Positions 1 to 8,915 of a stretch of 64,000 nt of DNA are shown here, piece after piece. A program made the translations under genes and the position numbers. Below the pieces are notes generated by a model. That model was not told the origin of the DNA, made no database searches, and was given only the letters and a program-made list of their open reading frames with translations. Positions within the stretch are counted from its first letter, which is position 1; the number at the start of each line of letters is the position of its first letter. Origin of the DNA: Parabacteroides sp900760525 (lineage in GTDB: Bacteria; Bacteroidota; Bacteroidia; Bacteroidales; Tannerellaceae); the NCBI RefSeq assembly GCF_049860805.1, contig NZ_CP187555.1, positions 4,154,001 through 4,218,000 of the forward strand. The letters run 5' to 3'.

Positions 1-1
1 G

Positions 2-124
2 CTCAGGAATACGGAGATGTCCGTTAAGGAGGTCTGCTTTGCCTGCGGTTTCCAGTCCCCCCAGTACTTCTCCCGGATATTCAAACAGCAAATGGGCATC
101 TCCCCGCGCGAGGTAACGAAATAG
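2..124 (+). CDS. AraC-type DNA-binding domain, C-terminal end (partial)
   Basis: Only the last 40 or so residues are in the window, read in frame from base 2 to the TAG at 122-124. They match the second helix-turn-helix and tail of the AraC/XylS family: a VKEVCFACGFQSPQYFSRIFKQ stretch split as 'VKEVCFACGF' and 'YFSRIFKQ', then 'GISPREV'. In Bacteroidales the same domain ends both simple AraC regulators and hybrid two-component regulators, and the visible part cannot tell these apart. It lies just upstream of the sugar-acid operon at 260, so local control of that operon is plausible but inferred. Confidence 0.8.
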   Translation, partial: LRNTEMSVKEVCFACGFQSPQYFSRIFKQQMGISPREVTK

Positions 125-216
125 GAGTGCCGTTTTCTCTACTTTTTCTCTTTATCTGTTCCTCGTAGCATAAGCAACCGGGTCCTTTCCAGCCGTGCCT
201 TCCCCTCTCCGGGGTT

Positions 217-224
217 TATCTTTG
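217..224 (+). promoter_or_regulatory. Bacteroidetes -7 promoter box upstream of the RraA-like gene
   Basis: TATCTTTG matches the Bacteroidetes -7 consensus TAnnTTTG. It stands 36 bases before the start codon at 260. No clear -33 TTTG was found at the usual spacing, so only the -7 element is supported. It would drive the operon 260-4514. Confidence 0.45.
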
Positions 225-259
225 TAAGCAGAAAGATAAACGATAAAAAGGAATATACA

Positions 260-952
260 ATGAAAGAATGGAAAGATGATAAAGCCCTGTTTGCTTTGAT
301 AAAAGAAGAGCTTTACACCGCGGTGGTCGGTGATATTATGGACAAGATGGGATACACCCGGCAGTTTCTGCCCCCTCGTATCCGTCCGCTTCGCGACGAT
401 ATGCTGGTGGCCGGGCGTGCGATGACGGTGCTCGAAGCCGATGTGCTCGATGCCGGCCGCGAGGCAGGGGTGAACCCCGTGTTGAAACGTTCCTTCGGCC
501 TGATGCTCGAAGCGTTGGACGACCTGAAGGAAGACGAGGTGTATGTTTGTTCCGGATCTTCCCCTATCTATGCCTTATGGGGTGAGTTGATGAGCGCCCG
601 TGCGATCCAGTGCAAGGCGGCCGGGACGGTTGTCAACGGATATTCCCGCGATACGAAGGGGATTCTGGCGCTCGACTTCCCCTGTTTCTCTTATGGGCCT
701 TACGCCCAGGACCAGGCTCCTCGTGGAAAGGTTATCGACTACCGTGTGCCGATCGAGATGGAGGGCGTACGGATCAATGACGGGGATATCCTGGTCGGCG
801 ACATCGACGGCGTATGCGTCGTGCCCCGCGAGATCGAGGAAGAGGTCTTTACCCGTGCCTTAGAGAAAGCCCGTGGCGAGCGGATGGTCTTAAAGAAGAT
901 ACAGGAAGGGATGAAGGCGCGCGACGCTTTCGATACATACGGAATCATGTAA
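260..952 (+). CDS. RraA-like / HMG-aldolase family protein
   Basis: A 230-residue protein of the RraA-like family, which includes class II pyruvate aldolases (4-hydroxy-4-methyl-2-oxoglutarate aldolase type) and the RNase E regulator RraA. Visible family marks are the N-terminal 'VVGDIMDKMG' and the conserved 'GYSRD' with R130 and D131, the substrate and metal positions in the aldolases. An aldolase role fits the neighbours better than RNase regulation. An enolase-superfamily dehydratase follows 29 bases later, then an SDR and a symporter. Inference: it splits a 2-keto-3-deoxy type intermediate to pyruvate plus an aldehyde. The start has an AAGGA-like site 10 bases upstream. Confidence 0.8.
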   Translation: MKEWKDDKALFALIKEELYTAVVGDIMDKMGYTRQFLPPRIRPLRDDMLVAGRAMTVLEADVLDAGREAGVNPVLKRSFGLMLEALDDLKEDEVYVCSGSSPIYALWGELMSARAIQCKAAGTVVNGYSRDTKGILALDFPCFSYGPYAQDQAPRGKVIDYRVPIEMEGVRINDGDILVGDIDGVCVVPREIEEEVFTRALEKARGERMVLKKIQEGMKARDAFDTYGIM

Positions 953-981
953 GATAATATAATAAGGAAGGAAACAATACG

Positions 982-2151
982 ATGAAGATTACAGATGTAA
1001 AAGTATGGCTTGTCCAGGGCATCAAATATAACTGGACATTATTGAAGATCTATACCGACGAAGGCTATACCGGCGTAGGCGAAGCCACCAACTGGCCTGG
1101 CAGCCCGATCGTTTTCGAAGCCGCCAAGCATGCCGGACAGCGCATCATCGGCCTCGACCCGATGAAGACCGATTTTATCTGGACGAAGCTCTACCGAGAC
1201 CTGAACTGGATCGGCCCGTACGGAGCCAGCCTCTGTGCGATCAGTGGAATCGACATGGCGCTCCTCGACTTGAAAGCAAAGATGCTGGGCGTTCCCTGCT
1301 ACGAACTGCTGGGCGGAGCCTATCGCAAGGATATCCTGCTCTATGCTAATTACTGGTTTACGGGCGGCGGACATAACGAGGCGGATTATGCCGCCCAGGC
1401 CCGCCGTGTCATGGACGCAGGATTCACCGGCCTGAAGTTCGACCCCTTCGCCCACACGAACTACTTTTATGGCGAAGACCTCGCCTCCAACCTGACCCTG
1501 ACGGTCGAACAGCAGGACCTGGCGTTCAACGTCTCCAAAGCTGTGCGCGAAGCTGTCGGTCCCGAATGCGACATCATGATCGAGACACACGCCATGCTCA
1601 ATTACCGCGTAGCCGTCAAGATGGCGGAACGCTTGGCGAAGCTCGATATCACCTGGTATGAGGAACCCGCCGGCCCGGAAAGTTCGCAGACGCTCCGTGC
1701 CATGCGCGAACGCATCCCGTCGGATGTCGCCATCTGCGTAGGCGAGCGCCATTACACCCGCTTCGGCATCCGCTCCCTGCTGGAAAAGCATGTGTGCGAT
1801 GTGATCATGCCCGACATCACCCGTTGCGGCGGACCGTCCGAGATGAAGCGGATGGCTACGATGGCGGAAGCCTACAACGTCCTGATCGCCCCGCATAACC
1901 CGAACGGCCCTCTCTCGACACTCGCCTCTTCGCATGTTTGCGCCGCTATCCCGAACTTCTTCCGTCAGGAGTTCATGTTCAACGATGTCCCCTGGCGCGA
2001 CACGGTGATTGACCACCCGATAGCCGAGATGGTCTACGACGGCCACCTGCACCTCTCCGGCCGTCCCGGCCTGGGCGTGGACTTAGTCGAGGAGGAGATG
2101 GAGAAATACCCCGGCATCACGACGGATGCTCCCGATAACTTTTATATCTGA
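982..2151 (+). CDS. Mandelate racemase/muconate lactonizing enzyme family, probable sugar-acid dehydratase
   Basis: A 389-residue enolase-superfamily enzyme with an N-terminal capping domain and a TIM barrel. The barrel shows K152 in 'GLKFDPF', E201 in 'IMIETH', E227/E228 in 'WYEEP', E255 in 'VGERHYTR' and H305 in 'IAPHNPNGP'. This order of metal ligands and general acid/base groups is that of the galactonate dehydratase side of the mandelate racemase subgroup. Known members dehydrate aldonic or uronic acids to 2-keto-3-deoxy acids. The substrate here is unknown. It sits between an RraA-like aldolase and an SDR (5-base gap), so a dehydratase-aldolase route is likely. Confidence 0.85.
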   Translation: MKITDVKVWLVQGIKYNWTLLKIYTDEGYTGVGEATNWPGSPIVFEAAKHAGQRIIGLDPMKTDFIWTKLYRDLNWIGPYGASLCAISGIDMALLDLKAKMLGVPCYELLGGAYRKDILLYANYWFTGGGHNEADYAAQARRVMDAGFTGLKFDPFAHTNYFYGEDLASNLTLTVEQQDLAFNVSKAVREAVGPECDIMIETHAMLNYRVAVKMAERLAKLDITWYEEPAGPESSQTLRAMRERIPSDVAICVGERHYTRFGIRSLLEKHVCDVIMPDITRCGGPSEMKRMATMAEAYNVLIAPHNPNGPLSTLASSHVCAAIPNFFRQEFMFNDVPWRDTVIDHPIAEMVYDGHLHLSGRPGLGVDLVEEEMEKYPGITTDAPDNFYI

Positions 2152-2156
2152 TCCCT

Positions 2157-2948
2157 ATGAGCTTTGTACTCGATTATAAAGATAAGGTGGTCCTGGTCAC
2201 TGGAGTTTCCTCCGGGATCGGGCTGGGCGTCGCTAAGGAGTTTGCCAAGGCTGGCGCCCATGTGGCAGGCTGTTCGCGTAAGTCTCCGGAAGATGCGAGC
2301 GTGCAGGCTTTCCGCGAGGCGGTAGAACAGGAGGGCGTACGCTCGTTCTACCGCCCCGCGGATGTGACGGATGCGGAGGAGCTGAAAGGCTTCGTCGAAG
2401 ATACGGTTCGTACCTTCGGGCGTATAGACATGGTTGTCTCCAACGCCGGCATGAACGTGTTCGAGGGAGCCGAAGGCTGCACGGAGGAGCGTTGGCACTA
2501 CAACCTCGATCTGAACTTGGCTTCCCACTGGCGTTTAGCCCGGCTCTGCAAGCCTTATTTAGAAAAGAGCGGCGAAGGTGTCCTGCTCCTGATGACCTCC
2601 AACCATGCTTTCAGCTCCATCCCCGGTTGCTTTCCCTATAACGTGACGAAGACGGCTATCACTGGCTTAGTGCGCAGCCTGGCGATCGAGTGGGGACCGG
2701 CTGTCCGTACGGTGGGGGTAGCTCCCGGATTTATCGATACGGCGGGCAACGACACTTGGTTCGACTCTTTTCCCGATCCCGAAGCGGAACGCCGGCGGAC
2801 GATCGGTCTGCATCCGGTCAAACGGATCGGGACGGTTGAGGAAGTAGGGGCCTTATGTGTCTATCTCGCCTCCCCGTATGCCCGGTTTATCAGCGGGACG
2901 ACGATCCTGATGGACGGGGGGCGTTCGGCGTTGATGCAGGATGAATAA
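2157..2948 (+). CDS. SDR family NAD(P)-dependent oxidoreductase
   Basis: A 263-residue classical short-chain dehydrogenase/reductase. It has the nucleotide-binding 'TGVSSGIG' near residue 15, 'NAG' in 'VVSNAGMN', and the catalytic Y161-x3-K165 in 'PYNVTK'. The C-terminal 'ISGTTILMDGG' is typical of the family. It starts 5 bases after the dehydratase stop, so the two genes are probably translationally linked. Its likely job is to oxidise the sugar or sugar alcohol/lactone before dehydration, or to reduce the aldehyde released later; the sequence does not say which. Confidence 0.87.
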   Translation: MSFVLDYKDKVVLVTGVSSGIGLGVAKEFAKAGAHVAGCSRKSPEDASVQAFREAVEQEGVRSFYRPADVTDAEELKGFVEDTVRTFGRIDMVVSNAGMNVFEGAEGCTEERWHYNLDLNLASHWRLARLCKPYLEKSGEGVLLLMTSNHAFSSIPGCFPYNVTKTAITGLVRSLAIEWGPAVRTVGVAPGFIDTAGNDTWFDSFPDPEAERRRTIGLHPVKRIGTVEEVGALCVYLASPYARFISGTTILMDGGRSALMQDE

Positions 2949-2960
2949 AAAGCAGATACC

Positions 2961-4514
2961 ATGAACACGATCGACTTAATAATCTTTATAGCCTACTGCC
3001 TCCTGATCCTCTGTGTCGGCCTCTTTGTCTCACGCGACAAGAAAGGCGGCGAGCGGGATGCCGGCGATTATTTCCTCGCCGGGCGCGGGCTTGCCTGGTG
3101 GGCGATAGGCGCTTCTATCATTGCCTCTAACATATCGGCCGAGCAGTTTGTCGGCATGTCCGGCTCCGGTTATGCTATCGGGCTGGCGATGGCGACCTAC
3201 GAATGGATCGCCGCCCTCGGGCTGATTCTCGTGGCGAAGTTCTTTATCCCCATCTTTTTGGAGAAGAAGATCTTCACCATGCCCCAGTTCCTCGAAGAGC
3301 GTTTCGACAAACGCGTCAAGACGGTGATGGCGGTCTTCTGGCTGGCGGTCTTCATCTTTATCAACCTCACTTCCATCCTCTACCTCGGAGCGTTGACGAT
3401 CGAGAAGGTGATGGGAATCCCGATGCTCTACGGCATAATCGGGCTGGCGGCCTTTGCCGGTATCTATTCGATCTACGGAGGATTGAAAGCGGTGGCGCTG
3501 ACCGATGTGATCCAGGTCGTGTTCTTAGTGGGCGGCGGATTGGTCACAACCTATATCGCCCTCGACCTTCTGGGGGAAGGCAGCGGTGTGTACCAGGGTA
3601 TGGTCAATCTCTATGGTGAGGCAACCGATAAGTTTCATCTGATCCTCGACAAGTCGCATCCGGGCTATAAGGACCTGCCGGGCATCTCGGTGATCCTCGG
3701 CGGCCTCTGGGTGGCAAACCTCTATTACTGGGGATGCAACCAGTATATCATCCAACGCGCGTTGGCCGCCAAATCGGTGCGGGAGGCACAGAACGGGATG
3801 CTCTTCGCCGGTTTCATCAAGCTGTTCATCCCGCTCTTGGTCGTGATTCCGGGGATTGCCGCCTTTGCGTTGGAGGCTCCGTTAGAGAAGTCGGACGAAG
3901 CCTACCCGTGGCTGCTCGGCAACCTGCTTCCGGTAGGGGTGAAGGGAGTGGCGTTTGCTGCCTTGACAGCCGCAATCGTCAGTTCGCTCGCTTCGATGAT
4001 GAACAGCATCTCCACGATCTTTACGATGGATATCTACCGTTCCTATTTCCGGAAGGAGGCCGGGCAGAAGGAGCTGGTCCATATCGGGCGCTGGGCGAGC
4101 TTCGGATCGTTGCTGGTCGCCGTGCTGATCGCCCCGATGCTGTCGGGGCTGGACCAGGCTTTCCAGTATATCCAGGAGTTTACCGGCTTTATCAGCCCCG
4201 GCGCCTTGTCGGTGTTCCTGGCCGGCTTTTTCTATAAACGGGCGACGGCAAACGGAGCGCTGGCGGCGGCATTGGGTTCGTTCGTCTTCTCTTTCGGCTT
4301 GAAGTTCCTCTTGCCCGGCCTGCCCTGGATGGACCGGATGGGGATTGTGTTCCTGATGTGCTGCGCGCTCATTGCCGTGCTGGGAAAGAAGGACCAGCTC
4401 GTCAATGCCTATACGCGGCACGACCCGGCGTTGTTCCATACCGGACGGATGTTCAATGTAATGTCAGTAGTCATACTGGCGATATTAATAGGCTTTTACT
4501 ACTTTTGGTGGTAA
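2961..4514 (+). CDS. Sodium/solute symporter (SSS/SGLT family)
   Basis: A 517-residue polytopic membrane protein of the SSS family. The N-terminus ('LIIFIAYCLLILCVGLFVS') starts the first of about 14 hydrophobic segments. Family marks are 'AGRGLAWWAIGASIIASNISAEQFVG', seen here as 'GRGLAWW' followed by 'SNISAEQFVGMSG', and 'YSIYGGLKAVALTDVIQ'. Members import sugars, myo-inositol, sialic acid or sugar acids with Na+. It begins 12 bases after the SDR, so it is the uptake step of this catabolic operon. The operon part in this window has no SusC/SusD pair, which suggests a small soluble substrate or outer-membrane genes lying upstream of the window. Confidence 0.9.
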   Translation: MNTIDLIIFIAYCLLILCVGLFVSRDKKGGERDAGDYFLAGRGLAWWAIGASIIASNISAEQFVGMSGSGYAIGLAMATYEWIAALGLILVAKFFIPIFLEKKIFTMPQFLEERFDKRVKTVMAVFWLAVFIFINLTSILYLGALTIEKVMGIPMLYGIIGLAAFAGIYSIYGGLKAVALTDVIQVVFLVGGGLVTTYIALDLLGEGSGVYQGMVNLYGEATDKFHLILDKSHPGYKDLPGISVILGGLWVANLYYWGCNQYIIQRALAAKSVREAQNGMLFAGFIKLFIPLLVVIPGIAAFALEAPLEKSDEAYPWLLGNLLPVGVKGVAFAALTAAIVSSLASMMNSISTIFTMDIYRSYFRKEAGQKELVHIGRWASFGSLLVAVLIAPMLSGLDQAFQYIQEFTGFISPGALSVFLAGFFYKRATANGALAAALGSFVFSFGLKFLLPGLPWMDRMGIVFLMCCALIAVLGKKDQLVNAYTRHDPALFHTGRMFNVMSVVILAILIGFYYFWW

Positions 4515-4581
4515 ATTTATACACACGTAATAGTTATTAGATAATGGCGGTTTTGACACCCCCGAAATATAAGCACAACGA

Positions 4582-7569
4582 ATGAAACAGATAAAGACAA
4601 TCCTATTTGCTTTCGGTTGCAGCCTCCTGCTGTCAGGCACGAAAGCATTCGCACAGGTAGAAAGACTTCCCGATGAAGCATCCTATCCTGTCTTGCAGAA
4701 ATTGGCCGGCGTCAAGTCGCCCGCCGTCCTGCTGAGTGGAACCTGGCAGTTCCGGTATTCCCCGAATAGCAAGTGGGACAAGATACAGGTCCCCGGCGAG
4801 CCTGCCATGCAGGGCTATGCCATCGAGCACGACAAGCCCTTCACCTACCGCAAGTCGTTCAACGTCCCTGCCGATTACGCCGGCAAACATACGATCCTGC
4901 GTTTCGACGGCGTCTACAGCCATGCCCGCCTGTTTGTGAACGGCACGTTCGTCCGCGAACATCATGGCGGTTTTACCCGCTGGGAGACGGATGTCACTCC
5001 CTTCGTTCGTCCCGGTAAGAAAAACGAGATACGCCTCGAAGTGACAGACCGCATAGACGACATCTCGTATGCCTCAGGCTATGCCCACCATCCGATCGGA
5101 GGAATCCTGCGCGATGTGACCTTGTTCGTCTTGCCCGAAACCTGCCTGTATGACTTCTACGCCGAGACACATTTAGATGCAGCCTACACGGATGCCGTCC
5201 TGAAGATCGGTTACAGCAGCCCGGTTGCCGGAGGTGCGGAAGTCGCCTTTACGCTGACCGATCCGTCCGGCAGACGCTATCCGTTGCCGCAATCCCGGTT
5301 CTCCCTGAAAGAAGGCGTGAACACGAATGAACTGCCCGTCCGGAACCCGTTGAAATGGGATGCCGAGCATCCGAACCTCTATACCCTGACCGTCAGTCTG
5401 AGCAAGGACGGGAAGGAGATCGGCCGTTTCGACCGCCGTATCGGTTTCCGTGATGTGAAGATCGAGAAAGACCGTATGTTAGTGAATGGCAAGCCGGTGA
5501 AGCTGCGCGGAGCCTGCCGCCATGATATCCACCCGACACTCGGCCGCACGACTACCGCCGAATTGGACAGCCTCGACGTGATCCTCTTCAAGCGTTCCAA
5601 TATGAACTTCGTCCGCACTTCCCATTATCCTCCCACGGAACGTTTCTTAGCGTATTGCGACCGCTACGGGATCTATGTGGAGAGTGAGACGGCTGTCTGC
5701 TTCGTCGATACCTACCGCCAGAAGAATTACGCGCCGGGCAAGACTGAGGACAGTATCGAATTTACGCCTCGCTACCTGTCCCAATGCCGGGAGATGGTGA
5801 AGTCGTTCCGTTCCCATCCCTCCATCCTGTTCTGGTCGATCGGTAACGAAAGCGTCTATGGCACGAACTTCCAGCAGTCCTGGGATTGGGTGAAGGCTAC
5901 CGACAAGACCCGCCCGGTTATATTCAGCTATCCCGGGTCGGTGGGCGAGAAGAAACCGATCTATGATATCTTGAGTATGCACTACCAGGATGTAAACGGC
6001 AACCTGAACCAATGGAACCGCTCTACCCGTGGTTTCCAAGGAGAGGGGATACCCGCCCTGTTCGACGAATGGGCGCACCCGGCCTGTTACACCTACGCTA
6101 CTTTGCAGGAAGACCCGAATATCCGCGAGTTCTGGGGACACTCGATCGAGAAGATGTGGAGTGGCCTTTTCGATGCTCCCGGCGGTCTGGGCGGCGCGAT
6201 CTGGGGTTATGTGGATGAAACCTTTATGTTACCCGAACCGAAGGTGGGGACTGCCTTCTGGAAAGAGTTCGCCCGTACCGCCAAGCCGGAGGATTACCAG
6301 GGCAAATGCGTCGGTTACGGAGAGTGGGGGATCGTCGATGTCTGGCGCCGGGAGAAACCGGAGTTCTGGGCTACCAAGAAAGCCTATTCGCCCGTCCGCC
6401 TGATGACGACCGAGGTAGCCTCTTTCTTGCCCGGACAACGTTTATTGCTCCCGGTGTACAATCGTTTCGACCATACCGACTTGAACGAGATCGAAGCGCG
6501 TTATATATATAAAGGAGAAGAGAAGAAGTTCTCCCTCCCTTCCCTCGCCCCTCACCAAAAGGGGCTCCTGACGATCCCCGCCGAAGCGTGGAAAGCAAAC
6601 GAACCGCTGCTGATCAGCTTCTATACGGCTGCCGGCGAACTGATCGACCGGGAACAGGTGACGTTGGGCAACGAACCGGTGCGCCTCCTCGATGCCCGGT
6701 ACGAGCAGTCTCTGGAAGTGGAAGAAACATCTGAGCTTATTTGCATAAAAGGCTCCGACTTCGAGATCCCCTTCTCCAAAGAAACTGGCCTGATCCGTAA
6801 CGCTACCTCCAAAGGGCAGGTCGTTATCGAGAAAGGCCCGTTCCTCCATCTCGACATCAACTTGAACCATCTGACCGGAGCCGAGGTGCGTAAGAGTGCC
6901 CGGAAGTTCTCGACCTCCGATAGCGACTGGAAGAAGCAGAGCCTGACCTATACCCGTAAAGAAGGTGCGGTCGAAGTCGTACTCTCCGGCTTCTATCAGA
7001 ATGTACAAACGGATATGTTGATCCAGATCTCCGCCGGTGGCGAAATGAATGTTAGCTACACGGTCGCAGGACAGCCGAACGGCTACCTCCGTGAGACGGG
7101 CTTGTCTTTCTACCTGCCCGAACGTTTAGATTATCTGCAATGGGAACGCAAAGGGATGTGGAGTTGTTACCCCGAAGGTGCTTTTGCCGGGAACACGGGC
7201 GAAACCTCCCTTTATAACCCGAAGCAAGTACAATATGGCGAGAACCCTGCTCAGCCTTGGTCGTCCGATACGCACAACTACTTCTATTGGGCGGATGCCG
7301 GTGCAAACTGTGACCGTCCGTTGACTCAAATGGCAAAGGGCATGAAAGAAAACATCTATTGCTATACTCTTTCCGCTACCGGAGAGAAAGAAGGGTTTAC
7401 GGTCTTTTCACCGGATGCCTCGCTGGCTTGCCGTGCCTCCAAAAGAGGAGACGGACAGTTGATGCTCTACATCAACAACCGTTGGGATTATCCGGAGATC
7501 GCTTGGGGTAACTATTGTAAAACGTTGGAGGCAGTGCCTTGCTATGGTGAGATAAAGATACGGTTCTGA
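4582..7569 (+). CDS. Glycoside hydrolase family 2 protein (beta-galactosidase-like)
   Basis: A 995-residue exported enzyme with a signal peptide ending at 'TKAFA-Q'. The order is the GH2 one: jelly-roll sugar-binding domain (about 40-200), Ig-like domain (about 200-305), TIM barrel (about 305-610) and a large C-terminal part resembling the beta-galactosidase small-chain/domain 5 region (about 720-995). E423 in 'FWSIGNES' is the expected acid/base and E496 in 'LFDEWAHP' the expected nucleophile. Specificity (beta-galactoside, glucuronide or other) cannot be fixed from sequence. It lies 67 bases after the symporter on the same strand and probably supplies substrate to that operon. Confidence 0.88.
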   Translation: MKQIKTILFAFGCSLLLSGTKAFAQVERLPDEASYPVLQKLAGVKSPAVLLSGTWQFRYSPNSKWDKIQVPGEPAMQGYAIEHDKPFTYRKSFNVPADYAGKHTILRFDGVYSHARLFVNGTFVREHHGGFTRWETDVTPFVRPGKKNEIRLEVTDRIDDISYASGYAHHPIGGILRDVTLFVLPETCLYDFYAETHLDAAYTDAVLKIGYSSPVAGGAEVAFTLTDPSGRRYPLPQSRFSLKEGVNTNELPVRNPLKWDAEHPNLYTLTVSLSKDGKEIGRFDRRIGFRDVKIEKDRMLVNGKPVKLRGACRHDIHPTLGRTTTAELDSLDVILFKRSNMNFVRTSHYPPTERFLAYCDRYGIYVESETAVCFVDTYRQKNYAPGKTEDSIEFTPRYLSQCREMVKSFRSHPSILFWSIGNESVYGTNFQQSWDWVKATDKTRPVIFSYPGSVGEKKPIYDILSMHYQDVNGNLNQWNRSTRGFQGEGIPALFDEWAHPACYTYATLQEDPNIREFWGHSIEKMWSGLFDAPGGLGGAIWGYVDETFMLPEPKVGTAFWKEFARTAKPEDYQGKCVGYGEWGIVDVWRREKPEFWATKKAYSPVRLMTTEVASFLPGQRLLLPVYNRFDHTDLNEIEARYIYKGEEKKFSLPSLAPHQKGLLTIPAEAWKANEPLLISFYTAAGELIDREQVTLGNEPVRLLDARYEQSLEVEETSELICIKGSDFEIPFSKETGLIRNATSKGQVVIEKGPFLHLDINLNHLTGAEVRKSARKFSTSDSDWKKQSLTYTRKEGAVEVVLSGFYQNVQTDMLIQISAGGEMNVSYTVAGQPNGYLRETGLSFYLPERLDYLQWERKGMWSCYPEGAFAGNTGETSLYNPKQVQYGENPAQPWSSDTHNYFYWADAGANCDRPLTQMAKGMKENIYCYTLSATGEKEGFTVFSPDASLACRASKRGDGQLMLYINNRWDYPEIAWGNYCKTLEAVPCYGEIKIRF

Positions 7570-7587
7570 TCGGTTCCGAAAGGAATA

Positions 7588-7695
7588 TCATGGCACACAG
7601 ATGACACAGATTGAACAGATGACCGCAGATCTCATATTGTTTTTAATAAAAGATCTGTGGTCATCCTTCTAATCTGCGTCATCTGTGTGCCATGA
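7588..7695. repeat. 45-bp imperfect inverted repeat between convergent genes
   Basis: The arms are 7588-7632 and 7651-7695, separated by an AT-rich 18-base loop. They begin with TCATGGCACACAGATGAC and end with its complement GTGTGCCATGA, and pair almost throughout. The element lies between the stop of the GH2 gene and the stop of the convergent C1 peptidase. It would form a long hairpin in either transcript and could act as a two-way terminator. From memory, related ACACAGATGACACAG hairpins recur in Bacteroidales genomes; this was not checked. Confidence 0.75.
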
Positions 7696-7709
7696 CTTAC
7701 TCCAATAGA

Positions 7710-8879
7710 TTATTTGATCCCCAACTTAGCCTTGATTGCTTTCGGTATCGCATCCTTATGAACCATCACATAAATAGTTTTGGCGCGGACGAAGCTCTCG
7801 GACATGTTGAGGTAACCGCCGAATTTGTTGCGGTCGGTTCCCCATGAGTTCTTGGTGATGTAGTATTTCGTGCCGTCCTGATCCTTAGTGATGCCGGTCA
7901 GGTGCATCAGATGGTCGTCGGTAGTCACGAACGATTCGAAGCCAGCCTGGCGCACTTCCGGGGTTACGTTGATCTCCGGGTACGGGCGTTCGAACTTGAA
8001 CACCTCTTCCAAGCGTTCCTTTTCACCTAATTTCTCGAAGCGGGCGCGGTCAGTATTCGACAGGTCTTCCACCTTCTTCACTTCCGGGTTGATGGCGACA
8101 CCGTTTGTAAAGGAGAATCCCTTCTCGCTCACGTCACCGTCCCAACATACCGTATAGCCGTTTTTCAGGGCATAATCCACCGTCTCCATCATTTCGTCGA
8201 GCGGCAGGTTGTACATCAGGGAATGCTCCCAGTTGTCGGGCACTTCCACGTCAAACTTTACATAATACGGATGATGCGTGAAACTGGTCAGCTCGATATA
8301 ATCGTCCATATCCAGCCCTAAGGATTCGGCGAACGTCTTTGGTGTATATTCTTTCCCCTTATACGTGAACTTCTCCGGCAACTTCCCTAAATAGGTGTCG
8401 AACAGGTTGTCGACCAACTTGTAATATTCCGGGCTGCGTGCTTTCGTCTTCACCGCCACATCCGCAAGAGCATGCAGATAGCGTACCATCTCGCTGTGGT
8501 TATGCCGTTCGGAGTCGTAATTGATACCCGTGTAAACCTCTTCGGGGACGATCCCCACCTGTCGGTACGCGTTCATAAAGGTATGCGAAAGGCTACCCTG
8601 TCCGATATTGCCGTCCCCGCGGCGCAGATAGTTGTCCTGCAACTGGTTCATGTATTTCTGGCGTACGATGAACATCTCTGAAAGGTCATATGTGCCCTTC
8701 CCCATACGGAGCAGTTCGGATTCCATAAACGAAGTCGTGGCAAAGCACCAGCAAGTCCCTGTTGCCGCCTGGTTCTTAACCGGGGTAGCGGGAACCGTTA
8801 CCACCTCTGTAAACTGATACCCCTGGCCGAACGCTGAAGCAGAGAAGGCCAGCATGCAAGATAGAATAAGTGATTTCAT
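7710..8879 (-). CDS. C1 family peptidase (bleomycin hydrolase/aminopeptidase C type), exported
   Basis: A 389-residue papain-fold cysteine peptidase with a cleavable signal peptide ending near 'SAFG-QG'. Q37 (oxyanion hole) and C43 lie in 'NQAATGTCWCF'; the catalytic His is in 'DDHLMHLTGI' and the Asn in 'KNSWGTD'. The length and motifs are those of the PepC/bleomycin hydrolase group, which trims peptides from the N-terminus. The signal peptide places it in the periplasm or exported. It is followed downstream only by the inverted repeat, and it comes after another exported peptidase (C69) on the same strand with a 36-base gap, so the two may be one transcript serving peptide scavenging. Confidence 0.88.
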   Translation of the reverse strand: MKSLILSCMLAFSASAFGQGYQFTEVVTVPATPVKNQAATGTCWCFATTSFMESELLRMGKGTYDLSEMFIVRQKYMNQLQDNYLRRGDGNIGQGSLSHTFMNAYRQVGIVPEEVYTGINYDSERHNHSEMVRYLHALADVAVKTKARSPEYYKLVDNLFDTYLGKLPEKFTYKGKEYTPKTFAESLGLDMDDYIELTSFTHHPYYVKFDVEVPDNWEHSLMYNLPLDEMMETVDYALKNGYTVCWDGDVSEKGFSFTNGVAINPEVKKVEDLSNTDRARFEKLGEKERLEEVFKFERPYPEINVTPEVRQAGFESFVTTDDHLMHLTGITKDQDGTKYYITKNSWGTDRNKFGGYLNMSESFVRAKTIYVMVHKDAIPKAIKAKLGIK

Positions 8880-8915
8880 AATGTCTATTATCTTTTAATT
8901 TTCAATTCTCAATAC

